Source of the DNA: Limnohabitans sp. | GTDB lineage: Bacteria > Bacteroidota > Bacteroidia > Flavobacteriales > Flavobacteriaceae | Length of the DNA stretch: 64,000 nucleotides | Assembly: GCA_030053945.1 (NCBI GenBank) | Contig: JASGCW010000006.1 | Location: 1 to 64,000 of the forward strand | Reading direction: 5' to 3' | Shown here: in pieces, positions 45,235 to 54,472 of the stretch | Numbering within the stretch: position 1 is the first letter of the stretch | How the letters are laid out: every line of letters begins with the position of its first letter | Made by a program: the position numbers and the translations under genes | Notes under the pieces: model-generated | What the model saw: only the letters and a program-made list of their open reading frames with translations | The model's database searches: none | Told to the model about the DNA's origin: nothing

Positions 45235-48092
45235 TAATACCCATTTTTTATCATATCCTCAAAAACATCGTCAGCATCTCTCAATGCTATCGATTTTAAC
45301 CAATATCTTAGATTTTTTGGTTTTATGAAGGTTATAGTATTTTCTCCATAAATTTTAAATATTCTACTAACAATAACGTTATTGGAAACATTTTTTATAA
45401 GTGCTTCTATTTCAAGGTCTGCATTTTCAATAAGTTCTGTTTTAATTTTGTCGCTACTATAATAAAACTCTAGAGCATAGAAATCACTTCCAGCATAAAT
45501 TTTTCTTAGGTGTTGTTGATAATCACCTTTTTTATAAATAGAATTAAATGACTGATTAAAAATAGTAGCGAATTCAAAAAGAGGATTGACAGAACAATTC
45601 AAATTTTTGATGTCTTCAATTGGAATAATAGAATTAATTTCAGCTTTTTCTCCACGCCCAAATTCAGCAATTCTATAGTTAACGACATCATTAATTATTA
45701 TCTTATCTGATATCATTAAAGAAGGTTTTTCCTCGAAATAAGGAGTGTTTATAAAATCTGAATCATTAATCGTATAAGCACCTCTTAACCCTTGTCGACC
45801 ACTCGTTATTGCTATGAAGAAATTATTTATTTTTTTTATATTTTCATCGAGTAAATACTCGTTCAAAAAATTATTTATTGTTATTTTCTCATCAGAAAAT
45901 AGGTTAATACCTTCTCCAATTTTATTTTTTATTATTGGGAAATCTCCATCCAATAAAGATTTTTGAAATTTAATACTATACTTTTTCTTTTCAGAAGTTG
46001 ATATTCCATTTTTTTTGAGAAAATCTTTAATTTTTAATTCAGAATTTAAATAATGTTTGTTTAATACAGAAAGGATTCTTTTTCCTCCGTAAAGATTCGC
46101 TTTCCAACAAAAAACATTATTCAAAGCAATTTCTTTAGAGACTTCGTAAAAATCATAATAATCTAATTCAAAATTTAGTTTTTTTTGCGATTCTTTTGTT
46201 CTACGGAAAGTTATATGTAAAATATTCTCTTCTGTTGGTTTCTTATTCTCTGCAAAAATTGTTACAACAGGTACAGTTGTGTCGCTACTTTCTGAAAATA
46301 GTGATCTCCTTAAAAGGGTAAAATCAAAAATTTGAGAAATATTATATTTTCTAAAAAAGTAGTTTCTAAACTTAAAAGAATCCTGAAAAAAAAGCAACTC
46401 GCCCGAAGGTATTATCTGACAAATTTTACCAATTTCTGGTTTTGTAAGCATCATCATTGCATCTAAAAAAGTTAATGCAATTTGATTTTTTTCATTTAAC
46501 CCTGTTGATATGTCTATATTATTTTTAATTAATTCTTTTTCAATAGATTGTAATTCTTCCGATTTTTCTTTAGTATATTTAATAAAAGGTGGATTTCCTA
46601 TTACTAAATCAAAAGTATGATGTTGAAAAGTGTAATCTTTGTCAATAATAAATTTAAAAAAATCATTACAAATAATATTATTTTTTAAATCATCAAAAAC
46701 TTCTCCTTCTGTCCAATTCCATAATTGATTATTTGGAACTATTTGACAAAGTGCTAATTGAAGACTAAAACTTGTAAGTTTTGTAGCTGATTCATTTTGA
46801 TCTACTCCAAAAATATTTTCAGACAAAATCTTTTTGATTATATCTAATTTTAAACTTTCTTTTGGAATAGGTTTATTATTTCTACTTTCTTTTATTCTAT
46901 ATCGTTGAACTAATCTTTTGAATGCTGTGCTGATAAAAATTCCACTTCCACAACTTACATCAATAATTTTTAAATTGTATTCGTTTTTATTTTTGTCAAG
47001 TAAGATTGGAATAGTTTCATCTATTAAAAGATTTACTAATAAACTAGGAGTATAAACAGTACCTTTTTCAAGGTCAATCTCTTTGCTAATAAATTCTTCA
47101 TAAAAATTACTTATTAGTTCAATAGGAATATCTTTAAAAGAGTAAATCTGCCAGATTGTTAATTGACTATTAACATCAAGATTACCTTCTAAACACTCAG
47201 CTAAGAATTTTAAATTAATTTTTTCTTGTATAAAATCTTTTTCTTCTTGAGAAGAAATTATAAAAACACCTCCATTAAAATGTTCTTCAAGATATTCTAA
47301 AAGTTCAACTAGCTTATTGTTGTTTAAAATTTCTTTTAATGATTCAAAATTTAAATTATTTTTGTGATAAAAGTCTCGAGCAAAATTTTCTGCATTTTTT
47401 TGATTCTTCCCATTTTCTTCCAAATATTTTATTAAAATACATTTGAAAAGTAAGTCATTAGCTATATCCTTTGCTATACCAGAATTAATACAGTTATTAA
47501 TAAAATCCTCTCTTATTTTTGTAAGCACTTTTACTAACTTCTCATACGCAGAATGATTATTAGTAAAATGATTTTCGATTTTAGTTTCTTCCCAAAAAAA
47601 ACTAAAATTTAATTTCTTTGCTGAAAAATAAGATTTTAAAGAGTCAATGTTTTTAATAAAAGTATGGTCTATAATTGCTTTTTTATTTTCAATTATTTTA
47701 CCATTTTTAATATTTTTTATGGGTTCTCTACAATCCCTAATGGTAATGGAAATTGTATCAATAATACAAATTAAAGGTACTTGACAACTACTATATACTC
47801 TCTTGTGGATCTCTTCAATTTCATAATTATCTCTTGTATTTAGTTCATTATCATAAAAATATACTTGAGGTACACAAAATCTGTGATCATCGTAATATTT
47901 AAAATAGACAGCATCAGCTTCTAAAATTTCTGCAAATTCAAGAGCAATATAATGTTTAGGATGTAAATTAGAAGGAATATTCTTTGTGAAAATAATTTCC
48001 GGATAATTATTTTCAACGGATAAATCGGAACTAAAAAAATCTAGTTCCTTAAGTACATCAATCAAAAAGTCATTTTCCTGAATCTTACCCAT
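45234..48092 (-). CDS. N6-adenine DNA methyltransferase, Eco57I-like, of a restriction-modification module
   Basis: The protein has 952 residues. SAM motif I is IDVSCGSGIF (377-386), motif II has D431 in FGVDQNES, and the catalytic motif IV is NPPF (500-503), so it methylates adenine in DNA. The helical N-terminal third precedes YTPSLLVNLLIDE, the usual lead-in of type I/IIG methylases. The C-terminal 400 residues probably hold target recognition. I do not see a clear nuclease core in the N-terminus, which fits a separate nuclease in the next gene. A -7-like TACTTTTG on the minus strand (48097-48104) abuts the start codon. Confidence 0.85.
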   Translation of the reverse strand: MGKIQENDFLIDVLKELDFFSSDLSVENNYPEIIFTKNIPSNLHPKHYIALEFAEILEADAVYFKYYDDHRFCVPQVYFYDNELNTRDNYEIEEIHKRVYSSCQVPLICIIDTISITIRDCREPIKNIKNGKIIENKKAIIDHTFIKNIDSLKSYFSAKKLNFSFFWEETKIENHFTNNHSAYEKLVKVLTKIREDFINNCINSGIAKDIANDLLFKCILIKYLEENGKNQKNAENFARDFYHKNNLNFESLKEILNNNKLVELLEYLEEHFNGGVFIISSQEEKDFIQEKINLKFLAECLEGNLDVNSQLTIWQIYSFKDIPIELISNFYEEFISKEIDLEKGTVYTPSLLVNLLIDETIPILLDKNKNEYNLKIIDVSCGSGIFISTAFKRLVQRYRIKESRNNKPIPKESLKLDIIKKILSENIFGVDQNESATKLTSFSLQLALCQIVPNNQLWNWTEGEVFDDLKNNIICNDFFKFIIDKDYTFQHHTFDLVIGNPPFIKYTKEKSEELQSIEKELIKNNIDISTGLNEKNQIALTFLDAMMMLTKPEIGKICQIIPSGELLFFQDSFKFRNYFFRKYNISQIFDFTLLRRSLFSESSDTTVPVVTIFAENKKPTEENILHITFRRTKESQKKLNFELDYYDFYEVSKEIALNNVFCWKANLYGGKRILSVLNKHYLNSELKIKDFLKKNGISTSEKKKYSIKFQKSLLDGDFPIIKNKIGEGINLFSDEKITINNFLNEYLLDENIKKINNFFIAITSGRQGLRGAYTINDSDFINTPYFEEKPSLMISDKIIINDVVNYRIAEFGRGEKAEINSIIPIEDIKNLNCSVNPLFEFATIFNQSFNSIYKKGDYQQHLRKIYAGSDFYALEFYYSSDKIKTELIENADLEIEALIKNVSNNVIVSRIFKIYGENTITFIKPKNLRYWLKSIALRDADDVFEDMIKNGY

Positions 48093-48096
48093 TTTA

Positions 48097-48104
48097 CAAA
48101 AGTA
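48097..48104 (-). promoter_or_regulatory. -7 promoter element of the methyltransferase gene
   Basis: TACTTTTG on the minus strand fits TAnnTTTG and lies 4 bases before the ATG at 48092, so the message may be leaderless. No good -33 element is seen. Confidence 0.4.
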
Positions 48105-48155
48105 AATTTTTGAAATGAGAAAATCTAAATCTAAAAATAATTTTTCTTAACAAAA

Positions 48156-48267
48156 ACTATGCGTATTCAATGTAAACGAAGTGGTAAAACTTCACCAACA
48201 CGTACAAGTTAAAGTCGTTGAGGTCGATGAAGCTAGGAAAAGAATTCAGTTGACGATGATATTGTAA
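48156..48267 (+). pseudogene. Remnant of the 3' end of tex
   Basis: From 48166 the frame reads NVNEVVKLHQHVQVKV and on to RIQLTMIL and a stop, the same as the end of Tex. The first 40 bases differ from tex mostly at silent sites, and a one-base shift appears near 48160; the rest is nearly identical. It has no start and is a fragment, not a gene. Confidence 0.85.
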
Positions 48268-48437
48268 ATATAAATGGTGGTTTCGAGAACCTCAACCACC
48301 TTGTAGCAAAAATCCCAAATTCTGGTCACTGAGCTTGTCGAAGTGAGAATTTGGGATTTTAATTTAAAATCATCCAATAATGATGTAAATTGATTTTTTT
48401 TAGGGTAATTCTGGAATGTGAAGAAAGATACTTGGTT
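48193..48437. repeat. Direct repeat copy 2 flanking the restriction module
   Basis: It matches 44346-44590 in 242 of 245 bases. It carries the tex 3' remnant, both hairpins and a 79-base remnant of the nuclease 3' end. Similarity stops at 48437, 1 base before the stop codon of the small lipoprotein ORF. Confidence 0.92.
48359..48437 (-). pseudogene. Remnant of the 3' end of the nuclease gene
   Basis: These 79 bases match the last 26 codons of the nuclease gene (44512-44590) with two substitutions. No upstream coding part remains. Confidence 0.8.
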
Positions 48438-48438
48438 T

Positions 48439-48552
48439 TTATTCTTTTTTTAGCATTATTATCCTTTCAATATCTTGCACCATTTGCTTGTTATGTGTTT
48501 TACAATTGAAGAACATACTCGAAAAGATTAAAACTAAAAGTAGTTGTTTCAT
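48439..48552 (-). CDS. Short lipoprotein ORF (37 residues), perhaps truncated
   Basis: The ORF has a lipoprotein signal MKQLLLVLIFSSMFFNCK (Cys17) and then only 20 more residues. Its ATG directly follows the stop of the MORN lipoprotein gene with no gap, so it is probably translated. Its stop lies 2 bases from the end of the direct repeat, so a longer original gene may have been cut when the repeat formed. Confidence 0.45.
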   Translation of the reverse strand: MKQLLLVLIFSSMFFNCKTHNKQMVQDIERIIMLKKE

Positions 48553-49488
48553 TTATTTATTCTCTAAGGATTTTTTGTATTCTAAATAATATTTGTCTTC
48601 ATCTATAATTTTCTTTATACGTGCTTCGTTAGCTTGTTTTTTTGAATAATTATAAAATTTCGTTTTGAATATGCTATCGTAATGTTTCTCTCTTGAGCGA
48701 TATACTTCTGTTTTAATTAATTTTCCATTTGAATCATAAATTTTCCAAATATTCGCTTTTATATTTTTAACAACATAATCATTTAAATAAACCCCTTTTT
48801 CTTTAATATTTCCATTTTCATGATAATATTCCCAAGGACCAATTTTTGAAACTGCTGAATATGCTCCAATTGATTTCAATTTACCATTTTCATAATAATA
48901 CTTCCAAAAACCATATTTATTTCCGCTAAAATACTCACCCGTCCCTTCTACTTTTCCAGATTTGTAATATTCAATCCAGACTCCTCTTTTATCTTTATAA
49001 TCAGATTTTCCTATACCTCTTATTTCACCAGTATCATATCTAATAGTGTCTTTCCTATTTTGTTCTATTTTTTCTTCAAGTCTTCTTTTTCTTTCTTGAT
49101 CAACATAATGCTCCTTAACAAAACTACTACTATCTGCTCCGGCAGGACTTGTATTTAAATAAACATTATCTTTCCAAAAAAGCATATTCCCCATTTTTGT
49201 TCCAAATGTAATGTTCCCAAATCCATCCATTTGTTCTATTTGGGATTTACTATACACAACCCAAGAATCCAATTCAAGGATATCCTTGCCTGTTCTTTGT
49301 TTCCAATTACCTGTATGACTTCTTATTACAGTATCTTTTTTGTAAAAATGAAAAAAAGTGCCATCTTCCTTAAAATCTATATAATGTGTAACTCCATCTT
49401 CAGATATATCGAAATACTTCCCAGATACATCTATTGAAAAACACCCTACTAAACAAAATGATATTATAGCTAAAAGTAAAATCCTCAT
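48553..49488 (-). CDS. MORN-repeat lipoprotein (YwqK-like)
   Basis: The protein has 311 residues and a lipoprotein signal ending LVGC (Cys16). The middle of the protein (about 155-265) has five MORN-2 type repeats such as GVWIEYYKSGKVEGTGEY, GFWKYYYENGKLKSIGAY and GPWEYYHENGNIKEKGVY. Such proteins are often named YwqK-type antitoxin, and a role as an immunity or adaptor lipoprotein next to the peptidoglycan hydrolase is possible but not shown. It runs in the same direction as the effector and putative immunity gene, after a 213-base gap with a terminator. Confidence 0.65.
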   Translation of the reverse strand: MRILLLAIISFCLVGCFSIDVSGKYFDISEDGVTHYIDFKEDGTFFHFYKKDTVIRSHTGNWKQRTGKDILELDSWVVYSKSQIEQMDGFGNITFGTKMGNMLFWKDNVYLNTSPAGADSSSFVKEHYVDQERKRRLEEKIEQNRKDTIRYDTGEIRGIGKSDYKDKRGVWIEYYKSGKVEGTGEYFSGNKYGFWKYYYENGKLKSIGAYSAVSKIGPWEYYHENGNIKEKGVYLNDYVVKNIKANIWKIYDSNGKLIKTEVYRSREKHYDSIFKTKFYNYSKKQANEARIKKIIDEDKYYLEYKKSLENK

Positions 49489-49672
49489 AGTAACTTCTTA
49501 TTTAAGTCAAAAGTAAAATAAATTGTGACTTTTCAGCTACTTCTATTTTGATTTTATGATAATTTAAAAAGCTGTAACTATCAAATAATAATCCCGAATA
49601 TTCGAGTTTAGTTGCTTTTTTTCATTTGTATATTAAAACAGACTGAGGTTAGATTAAAACTCCTTACTACTA

Positions 49673-49700
49673 AAAAAAGCCACCTCTCGGTAGCTTTTAA
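49673..49700 (-). terminator. Terminator of the putative immunity gene
   Basis: On the minus strand AGCTACC pairs with GGTGGCT (one G-U) around a short loop, then a run of T, 2 bases past the stop at 49702. Confidence 0.7.
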
Positions 49701-49701
49701 A

Positions 49702-50496
49702 TTAGTTTTCAAATTTTGTGACTTTTTTTAAGGGTATCCATTCATAATAAGTTCCTTCTCCGCCAACTCCTTGAATATAAAATTGATCTCTTTCTTTTTT
49801 GATAGTATAACGTGCTTCATTTCTTACACATCTTTCATCATCATCTTGAGCATAATAAAGTTCTAATGTATTGGCATTTTCTTTACCTCTGTAACGACCA
49901 CTACACCTCTCCCTTTCAGTTTCGTGTAAAGAAATCTCATTTTCTGAAATATTAATTTCATAATTATACATTTCAATACCATGATTTGCATGGTCCCCTT
50001 CGACTGAAACTGTGTATTTGCCAATGAAATTTTCTGAAATAGATTTAGATCTTTTGAATTTCCATTTTTTTATTAGTTTTTTATTCAAAAATAAGTTTAA
50101 CGTTTTATATTCATTGAAAATTCCAACTTCTACTGCTATATTTTTAGATTTAAGATTAACTGTATCTATTGTCCTATATTGTTCAACATCTGGATTTTCT
50201 AAAAACCTTTCAACTGAAAAAATGTATGCTTCGGAATTTCTGATTTTATATAAGCCATAACAAATGCTATCAATAGATGTTTTCCTAAAATCTAATGCTT
50301 TTACATCAACAAGTTCAGTCATTCCATTCCATTCATTATTTATAAAAATATCCTTTTGTTGCTTTTCATCATAGACAATATTGCTTTTTTTAATTTTATT
50401 ATTTAAACCATCTGTTTTTGCACTATTATCCGTTTCTTTACAAGAAAAAAACACTAATAATAATGCTGCTAGATAAATATAAATTTGTTTTTTCAT
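49702..50496 (-). CDS. Putative immunity lipoprotein for the peptidoglycan-hydrolase effector
   Basis: The protein has 264 residues and a lipoprotein signal LLVFFSCKE (Cys19). The mature part is strand-rich; its last 100 residues or so (FIGKYTVSVEG...CSGRYRG...YAQDDDERC) resemble small inhibitor-like beta folds, but no family is recognised. Its start is 1 base past the stop of the 1324-residue hydrolase gene. A periplasmic lipoprotein coupled to a cell-wall-degrading enzyme is the classic place for an immunity protein. The inference rests on context only. Confidence 0.5.
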   Translation of the reverse strand: MKKQIYIYLAALLLVFFSCKETDNSAKTDGLNNKIKKSNIVYDEKQQKDIFINNEWNGMTELVDVKALDFRKTSIDSICYGLYKIRNSEAYIFSVERFLENPDVEQYRTIDTVNLKSKNIAVEVGIFNEYKTLNLFLNKKLIKKWKFKRSKSISENFIGKYTVSVEGDHANHGIEMYNYEINISENEISLHETERERCSGRYRGKENANTLELYYAQDDDERCVRNEARYTIKKERDQFYIQGVGGEGTYYEWIPLKKVTKFEN

Positions 50497-50497
50497 A

Positions 50498-53400
50498 TTA
50501 ATTACCTGTTTGTTTATTTTTATCTGGATTAGTTACAACATCCTTATTTAGTTCATTAATTACTGTTAAAGGGTTTAGTTTTCCACCAGTCCTTGCACTT
50601 GTATTCCTTACTTCAAAGTGTAAATGATTCATTTTAGATGCTTGTCCTGAAGCGTTACCAGTTTGTCCAGTTTTCCCAATTGGATCTCCTACAGTAACCT
50701 TATCACCTTTTTTTACGTTCATTTCTGACAAATGTGCGTAAAAAAAGTAATATTTCTGACCATTATAATTACCCTCTATACCTAGTGTATTTCCATATGT
50801 GTTTGAATAGTAATCGTCATATACTTCACCAGTAACACAAGCGTATATTTGTGTTCCTATTGGAGCATAAAGATCTAATCCATCATGATGACCAGAAACC
50901 CTTACTTCAGCATCACCATGATCACTATCTCCTGGATAAAACCCACTTCCATACCAACCTCTTAATTCCATTCTATCCAAAGGATGATGCCATTTCTTAC
51001 TTTTTTCAATTTTAATAGTAACCACCGCAATATTACCACTTTTATTTCCTTCTGTCAAGCTCTCATAAAATTTATTCATAAGTTCTATTTTTTGGATTCC
51101 GTTTTTCTCTTTGTTTACATCTAAATTATGGTTTCTTTCATAGTAATCAGTACCGATAGCATAGATAGTATCCGAATTTTTCTTACCTACGGATGTGGGA
51201 GCAAAAACAGCTGCATAAATATCCTCTGGAGTTTGAGGAAGTTTTGATAATTTATGAAAATACACTCTAACTTTTTCGAGCTGTTCTACTTGAGTCATTT
51301 TAGCATATTTCAATTTCATTGTATGGAGCTTATCATAGCCAGTTCCTTCTTTAAAATCTCCAATAGCTTCCAAAGCATCTTGTGTAAACTGTATTAAACC
51401 TACCGCTCTTGAGCCATTTACTTTTCCTGTTTTTTTATCAAATCTTGCAAAATCATCTTTTGTTAATTCAGAAACATTCTTCAATTCTTTTCCTTCAATT
51501 TGATGAGGCGCAAATGTTCCTGCTGTTTCTCTTCGCATTACAGCCATTAAACCGTTTATCATAGAAGGTAAATCAGGATGATCCTGCCATATATCCAAAC
51601 ATATTTCAACTACTTTTTCTCTAAATTCTTGACTTACACTATTACCCCAAGTCATATTATGAATAATGGTATTAGTATCCCACTTAGCACCCACTTCCAA
51701 AACCAACGTTTTATTCTCAATATGTTTAGTTGAAAATCCTTCTATACCAGCGTAGAAAATTTTAGTTTTAATTTTTGGTAAAAAAATAGAGTCTAATCCC
51801 CAAATAGTATTTGATGACACTGCAATTGTTGCTACTCCATTATTTTTAACAACTGTTTCTCCTATTTTTCCTAGCACATCTGATTGTCCTAGTCCGTGTG
51901 CTGTAAAGTTTATTTTTTCACCAGCCATATTTCTAGTTTTGGCAATTAACTTTATAAATTCTACTTTCTTTGTATCATACGGTACTCTGTCTTTCTCCAT
52001 CACACGTCTTCCGTCATATTCAAAGTATAAATCTAAAAGTTGTCTCTTAGTGGTTAATTGTATTTCAACATCTTTAGCATTATATTTTGCTTCTTTAAAA
52101 CGATAAACCTCATTATTAACATATCCTACAAAATCTATTTTCAAAAAGGCATTTTCACCGTTACCTAATTTGAATTCGCTTTTCATTTTGTCATTAAAAA
52201 CAATTTGCTTATTGATATTTCCATTTGCATCAGTAGTGGTATCACTATAATACTCATACTCTTTAGAATAAGCTGCGTTTGCTGATTTTTTTACATAAAA
52301 AAGTACTCGCACTTTTTGATTATTAAAATAAGGGATTTTAGCTTTAATTACATTCGTCTCTCCCTTAAATCCTGTTATGGTTTTTGCACCTCCGTTAGCA
52401 TCTACCCATTGTACTTCGGTTATTGCTGGAGTAACTACTTTGATACGATAGGCTGATTTATCTCTAGCTTTATCAAAAGAATAGGCTTGAACATAGTAGT
52501 CTCCATCTGTTTTAGGGACTGTAAATGTGAGGTTTTTACCCATTGCTAGATATGGTCTTGTAACATCTTCACGGTCGGTTGTTAATTGTAATCCTTTAGG
52601 AATAATTGTATGGGATTTAGCATCATACATAATCCATCTTACATTTGCAATTTCATCGGCTGTAGGTGGTTCAATTCTAAATTTCTTCACTGCAAAAGTG
52701 ACTACTTGATTTTTATCAGAATGTAAATAAACGTCTTCTGGCTTTTTATTAGTAACTATTTGAACCTCTTTTACACTGTTTTTAATAATTTTAAATTCTT
52801 TTTGTGCGGTAAGTCCATAACGATCATCACTAGACACTTTTATAGTATATGTCCCTAATTCTGGCATTGATAGATTGAGTTGACCATTTTGAGGCACTGG
52901 TTTCTTTTCAGATACAGAGATGATTTTCTTTTGTACAGAATGTTGTATTTGATATGAGAATACAACTGGGAACAAAGGTTGTGCTTTTTTGTTTTCTTTC
53001 AAACGTATTGTAAACGGTTTTTCAGTTGCAAAAGGTCTTGAAAGATTTTCTTTAATACTTTGTGGCAAGTTAATTTCAATTTCTTGATTGACTATGGTTA
53101 CCTCAACAAAAGCCGATTGTTTTTTAGTAGCTTTTTTAGTAGCTCCTTTTTTTCCTCCATAGGCTTCTATGATATATTTTCCTGGTGAACTAAAATTATA
53201 ATTAAAGCTTGTTCCTTCATTCATAAATGTTTTAGATCCTTTTTTAGTTGCACCATTATATACTACCCAATTGATGTCTTCTTTACTTCTTTTAGAGGCG
53301 TTTACTAATTCTTCATTTAGCCCAAACTCAATTGTTTCGCCAGTAATAAATGAATTCGCTGTACTGTTTTTAATATATACTGCGCCTTTGTTTACACCTG

Positions 53401-54472
53401 CTCCTTCTCTTTCAATAGTTCTGTTTGTTTTTAAGAATACATAAATATCGTCTATTCCTAGATTTGCATACATTTTATCCGGGCTTAAATCTGGATATAC
53501 TTTTGTAGGTGTAAAAAAAGTAATTCGGCTTGGCAGTTCTGTCAATCCTTCTACTTCTTTGAGTAATAAGAATAACTCATCGTATTCTTCAAATAAGTTG
53601 GCAACATTACAATCGCTTTTACTTAATCTAGCTCTAATCGCTTTCCAATATTCAACTGATTGTTTGTCTCGGTTTCCGTTTATTATTTTGGAATCGATAG
53701 CAGCAATCATTTTAAGACGAACTGTTTCCCAATTAAAACTTAGCATTTCATTAGTGGGTTGAGTCATCGATTTAAACTCTGCAAACAATGGGTTTTCTGT
53801 TACTTCTTTATCAGCTAAAAGTGTCGATATTGCAGTTCCTTCTTCTAATTTTGTCAATAATTTGTTCCAATATTCCACCGCAGCAGTATCATTATTCTTA
53901 GCAGCTAGGTCTCTTTTGTCTTTGATTTTTTGAATCAAACCAGCCGTTTCATTCTCATTATTTTCTTGCGGAATAGTAATCGTTTGTTGGCTACTTATCC
54001 CTGAATATGGATTTATGGAATCATTTAAAGCAACCGCTGTACTTGAAGCTGTACTTTGCGATGTTGGTACTGTGCTCATAACAGATTGTGAGTCGGCAAA
54101 TTCTGATTGATTTGCAGCAGTTCCCTCGTTAGCAGCCAGATTAGGAAAGCTAAAACTAGGAATACTTGAATTACCAGAATTAGTGGTTATAATTCCTCTT
54201 GTAACCGAAGGAGTAGTGCTGGCTGCAAAGGGCTGCGCATTAGGATTTGTGGTTGCAGCTGCGCCTCCTTCGGTCGAGGTGGAAACAATATTTTGTTGCA
54301 TTAATTTTTCTTGTTCTTCAAAATACAAGTCTTCAATAGATTGATGGTTATCCCATACAGTCGCCACTTGTTCTAATCGGTCTTGAAACGATTTTGCCAA
54401 TTCGTTTGGATCATTTTGTGAGTCATGTTGAGTTAGCGAAATATTAATATTGTCTATATCAAATTTTTTCAT
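50498..54472 (-). CDS. Putative dual peptidoglycan-degrading effector: lysozyme-like plus M23 endopeptidase
   Basis: The protein has 1324 residues and no signal peptide. In order: a helical N-terminus (1-60), a Ser/Thr/Ala/Asn-rich linker (65-175), a helical part (175-330), several Ig-like beta domains (about 340-920), a lysozyme/transglycosylase-like domain with Glu982 in MRRETAG and AVGLIQFT (1023-1030), and an M23/LytM domain with H1196-x-x-x-D1200, YAHL near 1247 and HLHFE (1283-1287). It could cut both glycan and peptide bonds. Lack of a signal suggests delivery by a machine, and the tail-gene cluster diverges just next to it. Loading by the tail is inferred. Confidence 0.75.
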   Translation of the reverse strand: MKKFDIDNINISLTQHDSQNDPNELAKSFQDRLEQVATVWDNHQSIEDLYFEEQEKLMQQNIVSTSTEGGAAATTNPNAQPFAASTTPSVTRGIITTNSGNSSIPSFSFPNLAANEGTAANQSEFADSQSVMSTVPTSQSTASSTAVALNDSINPYSGISSQQTITIPQENNENETAGLIQKIKDKRDLAAKNNDTAAVEYWNKLLTKLEEGTAISTLLADKEVTENPLFAEFKSMTQPTNEMLSFNWETVRLKMIAAIDSKIINGNRDKQSVEYWKAIRARLSKSDCNVANLFEEYDELFLLLKEVEGLTELPSRITFFTPTKVYPDLSPDKMYANLGIDDIYVFLKTNRTIEREGAGVNKGAVYIKNSTANSFITGETIEFGLNEELVNASKRSKEDINWVVYNGATKKGSKTFMNEGTSFNYNFSSPGKYIIEAYGGKKGATKKATKKQSAFVEVTIVNQEIEINLPQSIKENLSRPFATEKPFTIRLKENKKAQPLFPVVFSYQIQHSVQKKIISVSEKKPVPQNGQLNLSMPELGTYTIKVSSDDRYGLTAQKEFKIIKNSVKEVQIVTNKKPEDVYLHSDKNQVVTFAVKKFRIEPPTADEIANVRWIMYDAKSHTIIPKGLQLTTDREDVTRPYLAMGKNLTFTVPKTDGDYYVQAYSFDKARDKSAYRIKVVTPAITEVQWVDANGGAKTITGFKGETNVIKAKIPYFNNQKVRVLFYVKKSANAAYSKEYEYYSDTTTDANGNINKQIVFNDKMKSEFKLGNGENAFLKIDFVGYVNNEVYRFKEAKYNAKDVEIQLTTKRQLLDLYFEYDGRRVMEKDRVPYDTKKVEFIKLIAKTRNMAGEKINFTAHGLGQSDVLGKIGETVVKNNGVATIAVSSNTIWGLDSIFLPKIKTKIFYAGIEGFSTKHIENKTLVLEVGAKWDTNTIIHNMTWGNSVSQEFREKVVEICLDIWQDHPDLPSMINGLMAVMRRETAGTFAPHQIEGKELKNVSELTKDDFARFDKKTGKVNGSRAVGLIQFTQDALEAIGDFKEGTGYDKLHTMKLKYAKMTQVEQLEKVRVYFHKLSKLPQTPEDIYAAVFAPTSVGKKNSDTIYAIGTDYYERNHNLDVNKEKNGIQKIELMNKFYESLTEGNKSGNIAVVTIKIEKSKKWHHPLDRMELRGWYGSGFYPGDSDHGDAEVRVSGHHDGLDLYAPIGTQIYACVTGEVYDDYYSNTYGNTLGIEGNYNGQKYYFFYAHLSEMNVKKGDKVTVGDPIGKTGQTGNASGQASKMNHLHFEVRNTSARTGGKLNPLTVINELNKDVVTNPDKNKQTGN

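Noticed and set aside
45234..48092. BREX PglX or type I HsdM as name for the methyltransferase
   Set aside because: No other BREX genes, HsdS or HsdR are present, and the next gene is a small nuclease, so a separate two-gene system fits better.
48193..48437. Transposon or integron ends as the source of the direct repeats
   Set aside because: No transposase, integrase or short terminal inverted repeats are present; the repeat holds host gene ends.
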